From: Elmis aenea
Taxonomy: Eukaryota; Arthropoda; Insecta; Coleoptera; Elmidae
Assembly: GCA_947652605.1 (NCBI GenBank)
Contig: OX393577.1
Coordinates: 30,197,466 to 30,261,465, forward strand
Direction of reading: 5' to 3'
Length of the DNA stretch: 64,000 bases
Position numbers and translations under genes: made by a program. This document shows, in pieces, positions 34,071 through 45,997 of this stretch. The notes under the pieces were generated by a model. The model saw nothing but the letters and a program-made list of their open reading frames with translations, had not been told where the DNA came from and made no database searches. The stretch's first letter is position 1. Every line of letters begins with the position of its first letter.

Positions 34071-34380
34071 CAGGGTGTCCCAAATTCGAGTAAGTGCATG
34101 GGGATCTCGCTTATCTTAAGAGCTACGAGGTCGGTTAAATTAGGGCAAAGTTGCGAAATTAGATGCTCAACAAATATCTGCAAAGAAAATTTTTATAGCT
34201 GTCTTAGTTCAAAAGTTATTCCTGAAAAACTGAAAAAATTAATTTTAGTTTTTTTACCATATTTCCTCCATTTTTTTAGATATCGACAATATGGCAAATT
34301 CTTACGCTTTATATTTTGAGATAACATAAAATTTTCAACAACGTTTCGTCTTTTCAGAAACATCGTTAATTAATTTTTTT
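34071..34380. repeat. One-ended CAGGGTGTCCC transposon fragment
   Basis: It begins tata|cagggtgtcccaaattcg and carries the subterminal motif ggggatctcgcttat at 34100, shared with the elements at 51763 and 38700. No right end is recognised nearby. Open frames on both strands across it are artefacts. Confidence 0.6.
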
Positions 34381-35069
34381 TTAATACGGCGAAAAAATTT
34401 TAATCTAATAGTCGGATAGCATTTTGTTTTTTTAAAAAATTATTTTATGAGCTGTTGCTTTCGCGAAGTTTTGAGTTATTTATGCTTATCGTTTGTAAAT
34501 ACATTTTCATGCGGTATAGATATTATTTCTATACCAATGAGCCGTTCCTGATACGTCGTAGGCAAGTGTACGTTTTTTAAGTTTTAATTTAAAAAACTCC
34601 TTTCTATACTTGCTCACAAAAATTCTCGGAACAATAAACGCATTTAGAACACTATTTTCTAAATATTTTTGCATTTGTGTAACAGTACATTTAATAAAAA
34701 GTATTTTCTGTAATTCGTCTCGCTATTATTTGTAATTCACCACATCTATGTGTTCCGTCAGTATCTCTGCAAATACATATACATATGTTACGGTCAATGT
34801 AAATAATTGGACATTACTTATAATGCCCGGGCAATTTAAAAAGTGCCCAATGGGATGTGACAAAATGATAAATTATATAGAAAATATTACATTGCCCGGG
34901 CATTATGAATAATGCTGGAAATCGAGTGGGCAATTTGAGAAAATTTTTATTCATATTTCTCTACATACAAAAATAAGAGGATATTATATTAAAACAAATT
35001 TTTAAATAACTAGCAAACAAATAAAGAAACAAACTGGTGGTGATAAAATAAGGGTAATTTATGCTTGTA

Positions 35070-35407
35070 AGAGACCGCGGCTGTCAGGTATTAACGCTAT
35101 GTTCGCGTGTTTAAACGCTACGTTCACATGTAAGCGTTTGGGCGTAAAACTCATCATAAAGGTTTTTGCAACCCATTAACAATTACAATTTTAAAAAAAT
35201 TCACCGACCTTTAACCTTATCCTCGTTCGCTTGGTCAATAATAAAGGGTCAGGTTGAAGGTTGGTTAAGGTTTTCTGTTTTTTAAATGCATAGGATAAAG
35301 TAAATGTAGGCCATACATGTGTAATGGGTTACAACCTTCATAAATACTTTTACGCACAAACGCTTACAAGTGAACACAGCGTTCATATGACAGCCACGCC
35401 GGTCTCT
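35070..35407. mobile_element. Foldback MITE with AGAGACCG ends, TA flanks
   Basis: The left arm (agagaccgcggctgtcag ... gcaacccattaac) pairs with the right arm (gtaatgggttacaacc ... tgacagccacgccggtctct). TA lies on both sides (35068-35069, 35408-35409). The arms are about 100 bp and diverged. The Harbinger MITE starting at 35410 inserted at its right edge. Confidence 0.75.
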
Positions 35408-35409
35408 TA

Positions 35410-35909
35410 AGACTGTTTTATACTATACTATTTTTTCGTTTAAGAAAATCGTATACGATTTTTGATACAAAAATTTCGTTCAAGAATTTAGCATGAAAAA
35501 TATGAACCTCTTACACTGTACTATTTTTTGGTACGAAAATGTTCAATTTGATCACAACAGAAAGCGAATCATTTTCAAATTTAACGTATATTTAACGCTT
35601 GTTCCCTTCTACATATTTATTCCTACAAAATAAACTGTGAGGAATATAACGGTAATAAGTAGTATTTAACATCGTTTGATTGTTTCAGTTAACCTAACCC
35701 GCAAATGACATGCGGTCAGATACAGTTACAGTAGAATACGCATGCGCCCATGCTAAAGAACACGCCCATGCTAAAATTGGACCCATTTAGGACAGGTTCT
35801 AATTTCATACGAATTTTTCGTTGAAGATTTGTAATTTCTGATTGACACCGTACTAGAAAATCGTATACGATTTTCTTAAACGAAAAAATAGTGTAGTATA
35901 AAACAGACT
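35410..35909. mobile_element. PIF/Harbinger-like MITE, copy 2, TSD TTA
   Basis: Closely related to 30213-30784 and in the same orientation, with about 70 bp missing in the middle. It has the same AGACTGTTTTATAC ends and aaatcgtatacgattt core, with TTA at 35407-35409 and 35910-35912. Confidence 0.9.
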
Positions 35910-36251
35910 TTACAAGCATAAATTACCAAAATAAGTATAAAAAATACGTACGCCTAACTAAAAAAAAACATATTAGGTATGTACTTACAAATACATATAC
36001 ACACAAAAAGTCTAATCCTACAGTTTCTATTTATTAGAGCAGCTTCCACTTGGGTGACATTTCGAGTTACATAGCTAATTAAAGTGACCAGAGAAATAAT
36101 AGCAGTATTTATAATGACCGGGCAATGTAATAAATTATCCTAGATTGTCGTAGACAAATACAAAATTATTAAATTGCCTGATTTTATCGGTCATTATTTA
36201 TAATGACCAAGCATTATGAAAACTACCCTGAATAATCAAATTGACCGTAAC

Positions 36252-38700
36252 ACATATAATGTTTTTTTAAAGTAATTTTGCAGTCACAAATTTTTTTAAC
36301 ATTTCTGCGGAAGTAATTTTTTTTGTAATTCATCTATGCGTATGTGTGTAAAAAAAAAACAATAACAGATGCAACTGCGTTATCAGTAATTACAAAATAA
36401 AAGCCTATATACCTTAAATTTTTGTTTAAAATTTGTTATGATTACATCCTGTTCTTTATACACAAACTATTTATTCCTGTTTAAAATTGAGCATTAAACA
36501 AATTAATCTTCATTTCGATTATTTTATGAGTAACGCTCTCGCCCCCGCGTTTTAGCACCCCTAGACCCTGGTAGGGCCTTCGTCATTCAAAGTACGACAA
36601 TAGTTGTATAATTACAATAACCAAATATAATGGTATTATGACATCTCATATGCATAATGCATTATGCATAATGCATAACGGATATTTTACAACTTATGTT
36701 CAAATAATAAGGGGATAATACTTAAATAAGTAGATAAATATACACAGCTCTAATGAATTTTTTTATGTAAGGAATATTACATGACGATTATATTTAACAC
36801 GGGGTGCTGTCACATTTTAATCCTAATTCATCGGAGACAATAATAAACACATTTACAGGGTTTCATGAATAATTTGTACTACCTATCTATAATATAATTA
36901 TTAAGGCGCTAACGCGTTAAAACATAAAATATAAGAAATCTATATCAATAGTAAAATCCAGTACTAAATTGTTTTATCTAATAATATTTGTATTTGTTTT
37001 TTAGTAATAAAAAAAGATTTAATACATTGGACCACCCGGCATTTATTATGTTCTAGGTGTTTTATGATATTTTTATGATCTGATCATAACGCCTATTTGT
37101 TTGCAAAATTGAAAAACTGGATATGTAACATATGGTCCTTACCATATATGACAACTGGTGGAAGGTCAAGGCCATTTCTATAAAATCAGGACGTAGGAAC
37201 TTCATGAGTTTCCCTTGAACTTTATAATTAATAAAATTTTCTATTTCTTAAAAACGCCAATACCACAAAATCACGTGTTTAAATTGTTATGGATGATTTA
37301 TTTGAACTGAATTAATTATAACAATCGGGAACTTGGTAATTTGCTTTGATAATCAATTATTAAAAATTTTAAAAACAATATTAATATAAAAGAAAATTTA
37401 AGTTATCGGTCATAATTATACAAAATTAACGTAGCATGACCCTTAAAACGAGATAATTTTTTTGTTAAGCATCAAATAACAAAAATCTGAAAATTATTTT
37501 TTTATTTAAAACCGCTGTTAAATCTAATTTATGTTACAGTTCTGATAAATGGTGTTATTGGAACTTCAAGATAATACATCTTTAGCCTAATTTATGAAAA
37601 TGATATAAAAGTCATGACCTTTTACCTGTCCTAAGAGATCACTTTGGAATAAATTTAAACCCGAAAAATATTTCAATAAATTAATTTTAAACGATCGAGT
37701 TTATAATTTAGGACTTAAATGTAAGTAATACAAACTTTTTCTTTGCGGAATTGCAAATGTAACTTTTACGACATTAAAATATTTATTATGCAATCTCTTG
37801 TTAACGTTTATGTAACAATTTTGTACGAAATAAATTAGACTAAGCCTAAATTTTTAAGTATTTTGTGTTTGATTATCATAATTTTTAAAAAATATTATAA
37901 TTCCTTTAAGTAATTGTGATATGTACGTAAGGTATTTTTATGGCATGTTGTTTTATAAGTTTTGGGGAAATATATAAAGTTAATGTAATTAAATTTCTGA
38001 TTTAATCTTAACGGTTTCGTAATTTTGTAGTATGAGTAACATAGCGTTACCGTCTAGTTTTTAAAGTGATGTTTTCTGTTTACGCTACATGTCAAATAAA
38101 TGGCGGAATCCGGAAACGGTATAACGCAATCGCGTTAGTGTACAGAATTTTTACATTTCGCACATAGTTTGCGGTTGAATTATTAATTACTTGGCGGTTT
38201 AAGAAAGATATCTTGTTTCTCAGTCTAAAATACATGTGGAAACTTTTTAACGTTTCCGTACACACTTATATACATACTGCTAAATTCGGTGCTTGTAAAT
38301 AATCCGAGGAGAAACTAAAAATATTTCAAAAATTAGGAAAAACCGGAAATGCGATTAATGAAAATCGTCTATAACTCTTGTGGAGTAAAAAATATTTTTC
38401 AAATTTGTCAATGAATGTAGAAGTAAAACACCATGTGTGATACAAAAATTCCATTTAATTAAGTAAATAGCAAGTATTGCGCCCATAAAAAAAAAATGAA
38501 TTTGGTTGTCATACAACAAAAACGAATCGACCTAGAAAAAATTAGTGGTTACCATCCGAGTCGGCTTAAAAAGTTGATTCGGCAATGTTTTTATAGATTT
38601 GAAATATTTAATACTCCAACGGTAACACTTTTCAAAAATCGTATTTTCCTATTTTTTTATTTTTTTTGGATATCGTCTGAAATATTTCTAATCTTTCTTG
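36252..38700. other. A+T-rich stretch, little recognised
   Basis: Contains a short palindromic cluster at 36651-36677 (tgcataatgcattatgca repeated) and a C-rich patch at 36540-36575. No exon is supported. The 76-codon plus frame at 38496-38726 looks spurious. Confidence 0.4.
36651..36677. repeat. Short palindromic repeat tgcataatgcattatgca
   Basis: An 18-bp perfect palindrome, with a third ATGCATAA unit following directly. Confidence 0.85.
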
Positions 38701-38996
38701 GAATTATTAATGAGCACCGAATTTAGCAACTTTGCCAAATTTAAACCTATATCTACTCTGGCCAGATGTAATCTCGGCACAAAACCCCAAATAGCGGGGT
38801 GTCATTAAAACATTATCGTTAATCCCTATAGTAAACTGGGCACAAGTGATAGGGTAGAATGTTATTACCTATACTCGTTTTCCGATTGATAATTACATTT
38901 CGGAAGATGCAGAATTTCCTCCCGAGATATGGGCTGAAATGAATGCATCCTTAAATAAATAGCTATTATAATAAGCGAGATCCCCATGCTTAAAGT
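38695..38996. repeat. Fragment of the GATCTCGCTTA transposon family
   Basis: The block ttattaatgagcaccgaatt, then agcaactttgccaaattta, and the block aataagcgagatccccatg match the right half of the element at 51763-52573 (ttgatgagcataaaattt, agcatctttgccaaatttt, aataagcgagatccccatgg). Foreign sequence of about 220 bp separates them, so the copy is interrupted. Confidence 0.6.
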
Positions 38997-39091
38997 CGAA
39001 TTTCAAACACGTTGGATATTCTCCAAAAAAAGTATTGCATTTTTATTATTGGTATTTATTTTAAAATATGGAACCATAGGTGATCTACATT

Positions 39092-39198
39092 TACAATAAA
39101 TTAGGGATTCTTTACGGTTATTTTTACGCGACATAATATGCACGACAAATTAGAGATTCTTGACGACTATTTTTCACGATAAGGTATGTACTCAGCAC
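39092..39198. repeat. Two-copy ~53-bp diverged tandem duplication
   Basis: Units starting acaataaattagggattctt at 39092 and acaaattagagattcttgac at 39145 align along their length, and the start of a third unit (acaaactttg) follows at about 39200. Confidence 0.6.
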
Positions 39199-41388
39199 GA
39201 CAAACTTTGTAATTTTAGAATTTCTATAATGACTTTACAACACACTAAGCTCTTCTTAGCTAGGTTAAGTTCACAACACAATAGCTGTTAGAGGAACATA
39301 ATGTAATTTTTGGATTATTTGTAAGTTGTAATTAATTCATTTGACGTGGATTTTATAAAACTGCTTTAATAGCCTTAGTGTAGGTCATGTTAGGTTAGTT
39401 TAGATAATTGTCTTATTGTAGGTGTTCAAATATAAAATAATTTAAAAAAAAATTAGGTAAGAAAAAAATATAACTTTGAAAGCAAGATATATAAGTGCGT
39501 ACAATTTATAAACTCCTCTAAGCTAACTTACTTCTGTTAACTTGTAACATAACCACATTTTTCACATTTAGCTGTTTATTTTTTTCTTTAATTTTAAATT
39601 ACATATTTTACTGTTCATCTAGTTTTTTTTTTTTTTTTTGCTAAAACACATATTTTGCCGTTTATTTGTAGTTTTTACCATTAAAACACATATTTTGGCG
39701 TTACACTTAATATTTTGTCGTTATTTGATTATTATTTCGTTCAATTACATTAACTTATCGTCAAATACCTTAATTTGTCGGGACGAAAATGCCACATATT
39801 TTATTAAATAACTTGGTAGAGGATTTTTTTCGATTCCTAAAATAAACTAACACATTTTAATCAACTTATTTAGTGTAAAATAAGTTCCTGTTATTTTTCA
39901 GTAATAAACTTGTAAAAAATGTTAAATATTGGGTTAGCGTAACTTGTTTTTAGTGTTGCTTGTCGACGAAAGCGGAAAATTAATAATTATAGGTACATAT
40001 GTATCACAAGCACTTAAGATTTAATTCGTTGCATGTTACTCAATCGTTAAATTTACCTAAATATTGATTTAAGTGCACATGTTAATTTATTTACGTCTTG
40101 TAGATGGTTTTTAACTTTCAATTTCAATTTTTAGGACTATATTTAATTTTAATTTACGATTCGGCGAAACTGTGAAAAAAATAATCTTGAAACAAAAAAG
40201 TGTTATCATTGGCAAGTCGTGCAACTTTTTATGAGTGCGTTTTTTGTTTTTATGGATTGTAATATGTATACCTATACCTACGTATTTGTGACACCTGTCA
40301 TGCGTTTAATTTTTTTTAAGGTTATATCCAGGATACCTTTTACAAGTCCTGTTTTTCAATGTGCAAAACAGGTGCACGGTATATATATTTCGTTTCCCAC
40401 ATTCTAAACCGTTCTTTTAGTTCCTGCGTTCAAGGTTACTCGCCACCTATCAGCATAAATTGCATAATACAATAGCTTTATTTTTACAAGGTACATTTTC
40501 ATATGAATATGATCGACCTTCAGTGTATAAGGAACTGGGGCATTTTTATTCACGTTTTACCAAGCACACGCTATTTTATACCCTTTTATTATTTTTATTA
40601 GATTCGTGGGATGTATTCACGTAATCAAATGATAAAGTCAATTTTAGAGAACTTGCAATTCAAGACACTTAAAATAGATCGTAGATAATGAATATCAAGT
40701 TACCTAGTTAATTTAATTCGGAGATATTTTTGACGTTGAAATAATTCCTTGATAGGTCTCCTGTGGTGATACAGTTACATTTAACTTTCGTTAATAATAG
40801 TTACTTCCTTCTATCATACGTTTAGTTAGTTATTCAAAAATGTCTCGATTTAAAAATTGGGATTAAGTGTCATCTAAAACACTAGTATGAAAAAGACGTA
40901 CTCTATATTTTTAAATCTAGATGGGTACGTAATCACAGAACATACTACGTAATTTAGTAAATGTTTGCCTTTGCAGTGTTTTTACTCCTATGATCTATAG
41001 TTTATACAGTCACAGATTAATACGTTTAAAAGGTTATAATCAATTCATGATCAGATCGATACACGAACGTAAAACTACAGCTGTAAGTAAAACAAAAGTC
41101 CTTAAGTATTGTGAATTGAATTAATATAATAACATGTTATATAAAGCAGTTAGCTGTAAATGATCTTACACGTGAACGTTTACAGTTTAATTTTTTTACG
41201 ATGTTTGAAACTGTTACATAACTTCAATTCACAATAACTTTGTTTTACTTGTAGCATAGCAGAAGTTAAAGTACAATAGCAATGTAAATATACAATAGAT
41301 ATGTTACAAGTTTTAGAATTTAGCAATGATTAAGGAATTATTTTTAAATCCTTCCAATTTTTCTGCAATAAATCTTTTTAATTATATA
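39199..41388. other. A+T-rich stretch with a degenerate repeat
   Basis: From 39580 to 39790 variants of aaaacacatattttgccgtt recur, with a 17-bp T run near 39625. The rest shows nothing recognisable. Confidence 0.4.
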
Positions 41389-42402
41389 CAGGGTGTTGAC
41401 TGAAAGTATCGTACATAGGACTTTATTATGCACAATTAAATATGTAGTTGCAAATATTGGCTCCCCTGATTATTTTACGACAAAAGTGTAAATATAAAAG
41501 TTGTTTAGAATCAAAAACTACTACTACTACTTGCATTTTTATTTTGGTTAGCATTTCCGCTTCCTTTAAGAAAACTTAAAAAATATCGCGGTCGTCTGGT
41601 TACTTATAGTTTTATATGAATTTTATGCAACTTGACAATATGCATCTTAAACTGAGGGTTCATGTAGCAGAATTATTCTCTGGATCCAATGCTCGAAGTA
41701 GTGCCGTGTTGTCAAAATAAACAAAAATGTAATTTTATGACACATGTAAAATATCCGTTTATAAATTTTGTTGTGCCTAAAACTTAATAACTTCCTTATT
41801 TATTATCGTTTAAAATATTGGTTAAAAATATAAAAAGTTCTCGCATGTGACAATTGACGCTGCACGCGCTATCCAAAATTTGCGAGGTCGCACTTAAATT
41901 TATTTGATAGAGTTATTAAATTTCGTGAAGAATAATTTTCCACACAGTGCGATATGGCCAATCGAAGAAAATAATTTTAAAAAAATAGCCTAGATATGAA
42001 TAAATAAGGAAGTTGTTAAGTTTAACGCATAACAGAAATTAAAAAACGGATACTTTTCAAATTTCATTTTTCTTTATTTTGGCAATACTTACTTTGAGCA
42101 TCTAAAATTCGGATCCAGAGGATGATTCTGCTATAGAAATCCTCAGTTAAAGATTGAAGATGCATATTGTTAAGTGTCATAAAATCCATAAAAAACTATA
42201 AGAAAACAGACTACAGCGATATATTTTAAATTTTCCCAAAAGAAGCGAAAATGCTCACCAAATCCATGTAAAGAATCTTACGTAGTTTTTGATTCTGAAC
42301 AACTTTTATATTTAAACTTTTATCGTAAAATAATCAGGTGAGGCAATATTTGCAACTATTTGATTTTGCATGGTACGTACGATACTCTCAGTCAACACCC
42401 TG
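41389..42402. mobile_element. Kilobase palindromic element, CAGGGTG ends, TA site
   Basis: The ends CAGGGTGTTGACTGAAAGTA and (inverted) CAGGGTGTTGACTGAGAGTA continue as diverged reverse-complement arms for roughly 400 bp each. Blocks such as ttgttcagaatcaaaaacta, ctctggatcc and aacttccttatttatt recur inverted, leaving only a short centre. It is flanked by TATATA on both sides. No coding capacity. Confidence 0.88.
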
Positions 42403-42457
42403 TATATATATACATACATATAATTAATTTAAGTCGTCCTGTTATTATAATTATTAA

Positions 42458-42568
42458 ATGTAGTATTATCAAAAACAATGTTTTATTTTTGCTGGCAGTA
42501 GTGTAAATCGAATCAATAAAAACCTGTTTAACCAGCAAAAAAAAAAATTCTTTTTGATAATACTACAT
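42458..42568. mobile_element. 111-bp MITE, TSD TAA
   Basis: Perfect 18-bp inverted ends ATGTAGTATTATCAAAAA, flanked by TAA at 42455-42457 and 42569-42571. PIF/Harbinger-like by its target duplication. Confidence 0.85.
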
Positions 42569-42653
42569 TAAATACATACATACACATATTTAAATAATAG
42601 TTATTTATGTATCAAGGCCGAAAAAGTACGTTTTGGCCGAGGTGCATATTACA

Positions 42654-42940
42654 TTTTTTGTGCGATCGAATTAAAAACAATTTAAATTTTTAGTAATTTT
42701 TAAAATTTTAGGTTAGAAACTACGTGACATTCTGTCACTGACAGATGACGGCGTATGTACTGCATTACCGGCCCTCTCCTTAGCAACGGCCGTAAAAGTT
42801 ACTTTTTCGGCCGTTGCTAAGGGCAACGGCCTGAAAAGTAACTTTTACGGCCGTTGCTAAGGATGGGTCCGGTAATGCAGTACTTTATGGTTGCTAACGC
42901 GTCCGTCAAACAGCTGTTTCTAGTACGATCGCACAAAAAA
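42654..42940. mobile_element. MITE with a near-perfect CpG-rich palindromic core
   Basis: The ends TTTTTTGTGCGATCG and CGATCGCACAAAAAA are exact inverted repeats. The centre is a hairpin of about 62-bp arms (42757-42883) from gtactgcattaccgg to ccggtaatgcagtac, with inner words ttagcaacggcc and ggccgttgctaa repeated in both senses. No coding capacity; target duplication unclear. Confidence 0.8.
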
Positions 42941-45619
42941 GCATTTCTTTGTTGATATAAACAATGATCACCCCTTTTGTGTATTTTTAAATGTGATATA
43001 AAAATCACTTTTAAATGACCTGAGAAAAGTTGTATTATGGAATAATTAGTAAAATAAATACTCCTAAATAATTTACATCTTCACTATTTTATATCCAATA
43101 AGCACTAATCTAAAATGCAAGCTAGTATATAAATAAATTTTGCAAGAGTTCCGGCATTTTTATGATGAGCTCCTCTTGTAAAAAATGTACACATTTGACA
43201 TAATTTAACTTGCAACTGTTTGTAGCTTATTTACACACTAAAAGTTTTTGTAATGGACTGAGTTACGTAATAGAAGTAGCAATTTAAGTATATGACGATT
43301 ATTTACACAATTTCTACAACAAATTTCATCTTCTTTCATGGCCAAATAACAAGAACAATAAACAACCACACGTGCTAGATACAATCAAGATGGTTTACAA
43401 TGACGCTGAATTTTAATAAGGATTTTGTAAAAGGCGAGAGTTTTTGAATATTAGTTTATCCACTTAGGTAGTCATAACTAAATCAAGGTTATATTTGGAG
43501 TTTGTAGGAAAAGATATGTTATTACCAAAATGTATGTTGCAATAATTTTTATAGTTTTGGAATCAGAGTTGCTAAATTATTACAGATTTGACATAATTTC
43601 CAAGAATCTCTCCACAAGATGTAATTTTCGAGACAAAATCTACTACCATATATGGATGAAATATCTCATATGACTTGTATTGCATCATTTAATGAATGGA
43701 TAATGCAGAAGCCATGTTATTTATGTAGTAATTTGTAAAGAATCTTTATTAGCGCATCAAAAAATGCTATTGAAATGGTAATTTGTGGAGATAATAACTG
43801 TTTATTGTTAGACTGTATAAGTAGGAATTACTACTAATTTAAGCTCGTGAATCAAGACCGCCTACGATATTCGATTATATCTAAGATATCAATCTCAGGA
43901 AAACATCCAATCATAGTTAGATTAACCATTGAGGTATACACACATATGTGATTCATAGAAAGTACCCAGAGAAATTAATATAAGTTCAGCAATCATCGTT
44001 ACTTTCTCACTCAAATGTTTTATGTCGACCCATTAATTCACTGAGATATTAGATATAAATTATGACTGTCACTTTAAATTCGCCACTCAAGACACGTTGT
44101 GTCACAACATCATTCGTCGGATTATTCTGCAAGACATAAATTTATAAACTAATTATGGTGTACTGTGATTTTTGATAACGAATAGTTTGTAAACGTTTAT
44201 TATAATAAAACCACTCATCGACTCAATTTTGCTTTATACCATACTATTAGTTAAATTATACGAAATTCTCAGTTCATCAAAACGTAATAGCTTAAAGTTA
44301 TTAATTTATTGGAGCTTAGTTCGATGGTACTTGACTGGATTTCTCTCAATTATCTTTAAACTATTTCTTATGTAACTATCGTTACTAATACTATAATTAA
44401 CTGTCTTAATCACTGGTTAAACTGAGTGTTTTAAATGGGCTATAGCATATAATAAAACCATATATTACTGAGATCAAAAGCGTTAAAAAGTGTTAAAAGT
44501 TCCCATGACATTCGTTTAGTATCTGTTTTTTAAAATGTAAATTAAGCCCCTCTCCTAGGAAAATTTATAACTTTAATATTACTATTAAAAATTATTGCAC
44601 ATCTTAGGGACATAATTTAAACAATAAATAAGGTGATTAGACCTTAAACAATGCAAGAAAATTCCGCTTTATCAAGGTATTTCATATATTTTGAAACAAC
44701 AAAACTACGTTCTACGTGCACCGTGTAGTGCTTACTTGGTTCATTCACTTTGGGGTTAAGTAAGATCTGACTGACAATGTTTTACGAATTATACCTTATT
44801 TTCAGATGCACTGAAAAATAAGTATGCAAAAAAAATCAAACCGGTTTTAAACACAATCATTATACGTACAAGGTGCACACTGAGTGCAGATTTCCTTCAT
44901 ATTTGGTTGATTATTCAAACAACTTTAAGTAAAAAACTTGTTGAAGGTGATCAGTTGCATAACCTAAAATTATTTTTAGCTACACAAAAACTTTTATTTT
45001 TGCTTACCATCATATAACTTTGTTACCTTAAATACAACACTCTGTATATTGTTTATTTTTTGGTTTCCAAATAAAAATTTTTTTTATGTTAAATTTTTTT
45101 TGTATCTACGATCAACTATTTTGAGTTATGAACTTTTTAAAAAATAATTAACAATGCGAGTAATTTCTGATGAAATACATTTTCGTATAAAGTAATACTT
45201 TTAAAAATTGTTTTTCACGTAAAGTTTTTGTTCTGGAAGAAACTAACATTTTTAATTAGGTGCTAATAAAAGCGCTTATAATTTGTTAGAGAAAATAGTC
45301 GGTGAAAACTTACTAATTATTATTTAAGATGTTTCAGATTATAAACATTTACGTTTTTATAAAGTAGTTTAATTTTTTTATGAATGAAGTTATATTGATG
45401 ATATTTGTACAGGAACAAGAAATATCGTAAAAACTCTAAAAAAAAGCTCCATAAAATAATTACGCAAAAATAATATAAACAAATCAACACATTGCTTCAA
45501 CCTTGTCCTAATATGAGAAATCGTAATTAAATGTAATGTCCACATTTCGTCAACATGTTTGTATAAAATATTAGCGCGTTGATACTACAACTAGTTCTCG
45601 CACAATAATCAGTTGCACG
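42941..45619. other. A+T-rich stretch, nothing recognised
   Basis: No supported exon or repeat. A lone end-like word (acactctgtatatt) lies at 45039. Confidence 0.4.
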
Positions 45620-45989
45620 GTAGGGGTTTGGAGCGGAACGCGGAGCTGGAGCACGGAGCAGTGGAGCAATGGGTTTTTTCCCGGAGCAGGAGCGGAGTCC
45701 GGAGGAAATAATTTTGATTGCTCCACTGCTCCAGTTTATTATGTAATTTTTTTTTAAACTACTTTTTTTCAACTTTTTGAAGATCAATAATTTGTTTTTT
45801 CAAACATTTATTTAACTTTACTTGTTTGTTAGGGTCAAATATTGTTATTTTTGACCCATTTACACATATCCGATAAAATTCAAACTTTTTTTTAAAAACA
45901 ATTTTTTTAATCAAAAAGCTTTTTTTAATGTTAACAATATTTGTAGCAAGGAGCGGAGCAATTAAAAAAATGGACTGCTCGAACCCCTG
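45620..45989. mobile_element. Decayed hAT-like MITE, ggagcgga-rich ends
   Basis: The right end (inverted) CAGGGGTTCGAGCAG and left TAGGGGTTTGGAGCGG resemble hAT termini. Flanks GTTGCACG and GCTGCAAG match at 6 of 8 bases. The left part is a dense run of ggagc words, with the inverse ctgctcc at 45715-45732. Confidence 0.55.
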
Positions 45990-45997
45990 GCTGCAAG

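Larger units (their letters stand above)
34787..36251. mobile_element. Composite element with GTTACGGTCAA ends
   Basis: The inverted ends GTTACGGTCAAT and (right, inverted) GTTACGGTCAATTTG bound 1465 bp. The left subterminal part has an inverted pair of hairpin blocks with aatgcccgggcaat at 34821 and attgcccgggcatt at 34891. A diverged copy (aatgaccgggcaatg) lies at 36115 near the right end. Two further MITEs (35070-35407 and 35410-35909) sit side by side inside. Superfamily unknown. Confidence 0.6.

Noticed and set aside
33923..34319. Overlapping frames of 86 and 125 codons on opposite strands
   Set aside because: They cover a CAGGGTGTCCC transposon end; mirror-image frames over repeat sequence with no recognisable product.
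39600..39660. T-run and TTTTGCCG words considered as a telomere-like or regulatory array
   Set aside because: Not the insect TTAGG repeat, too degenerate, and no defined unit.
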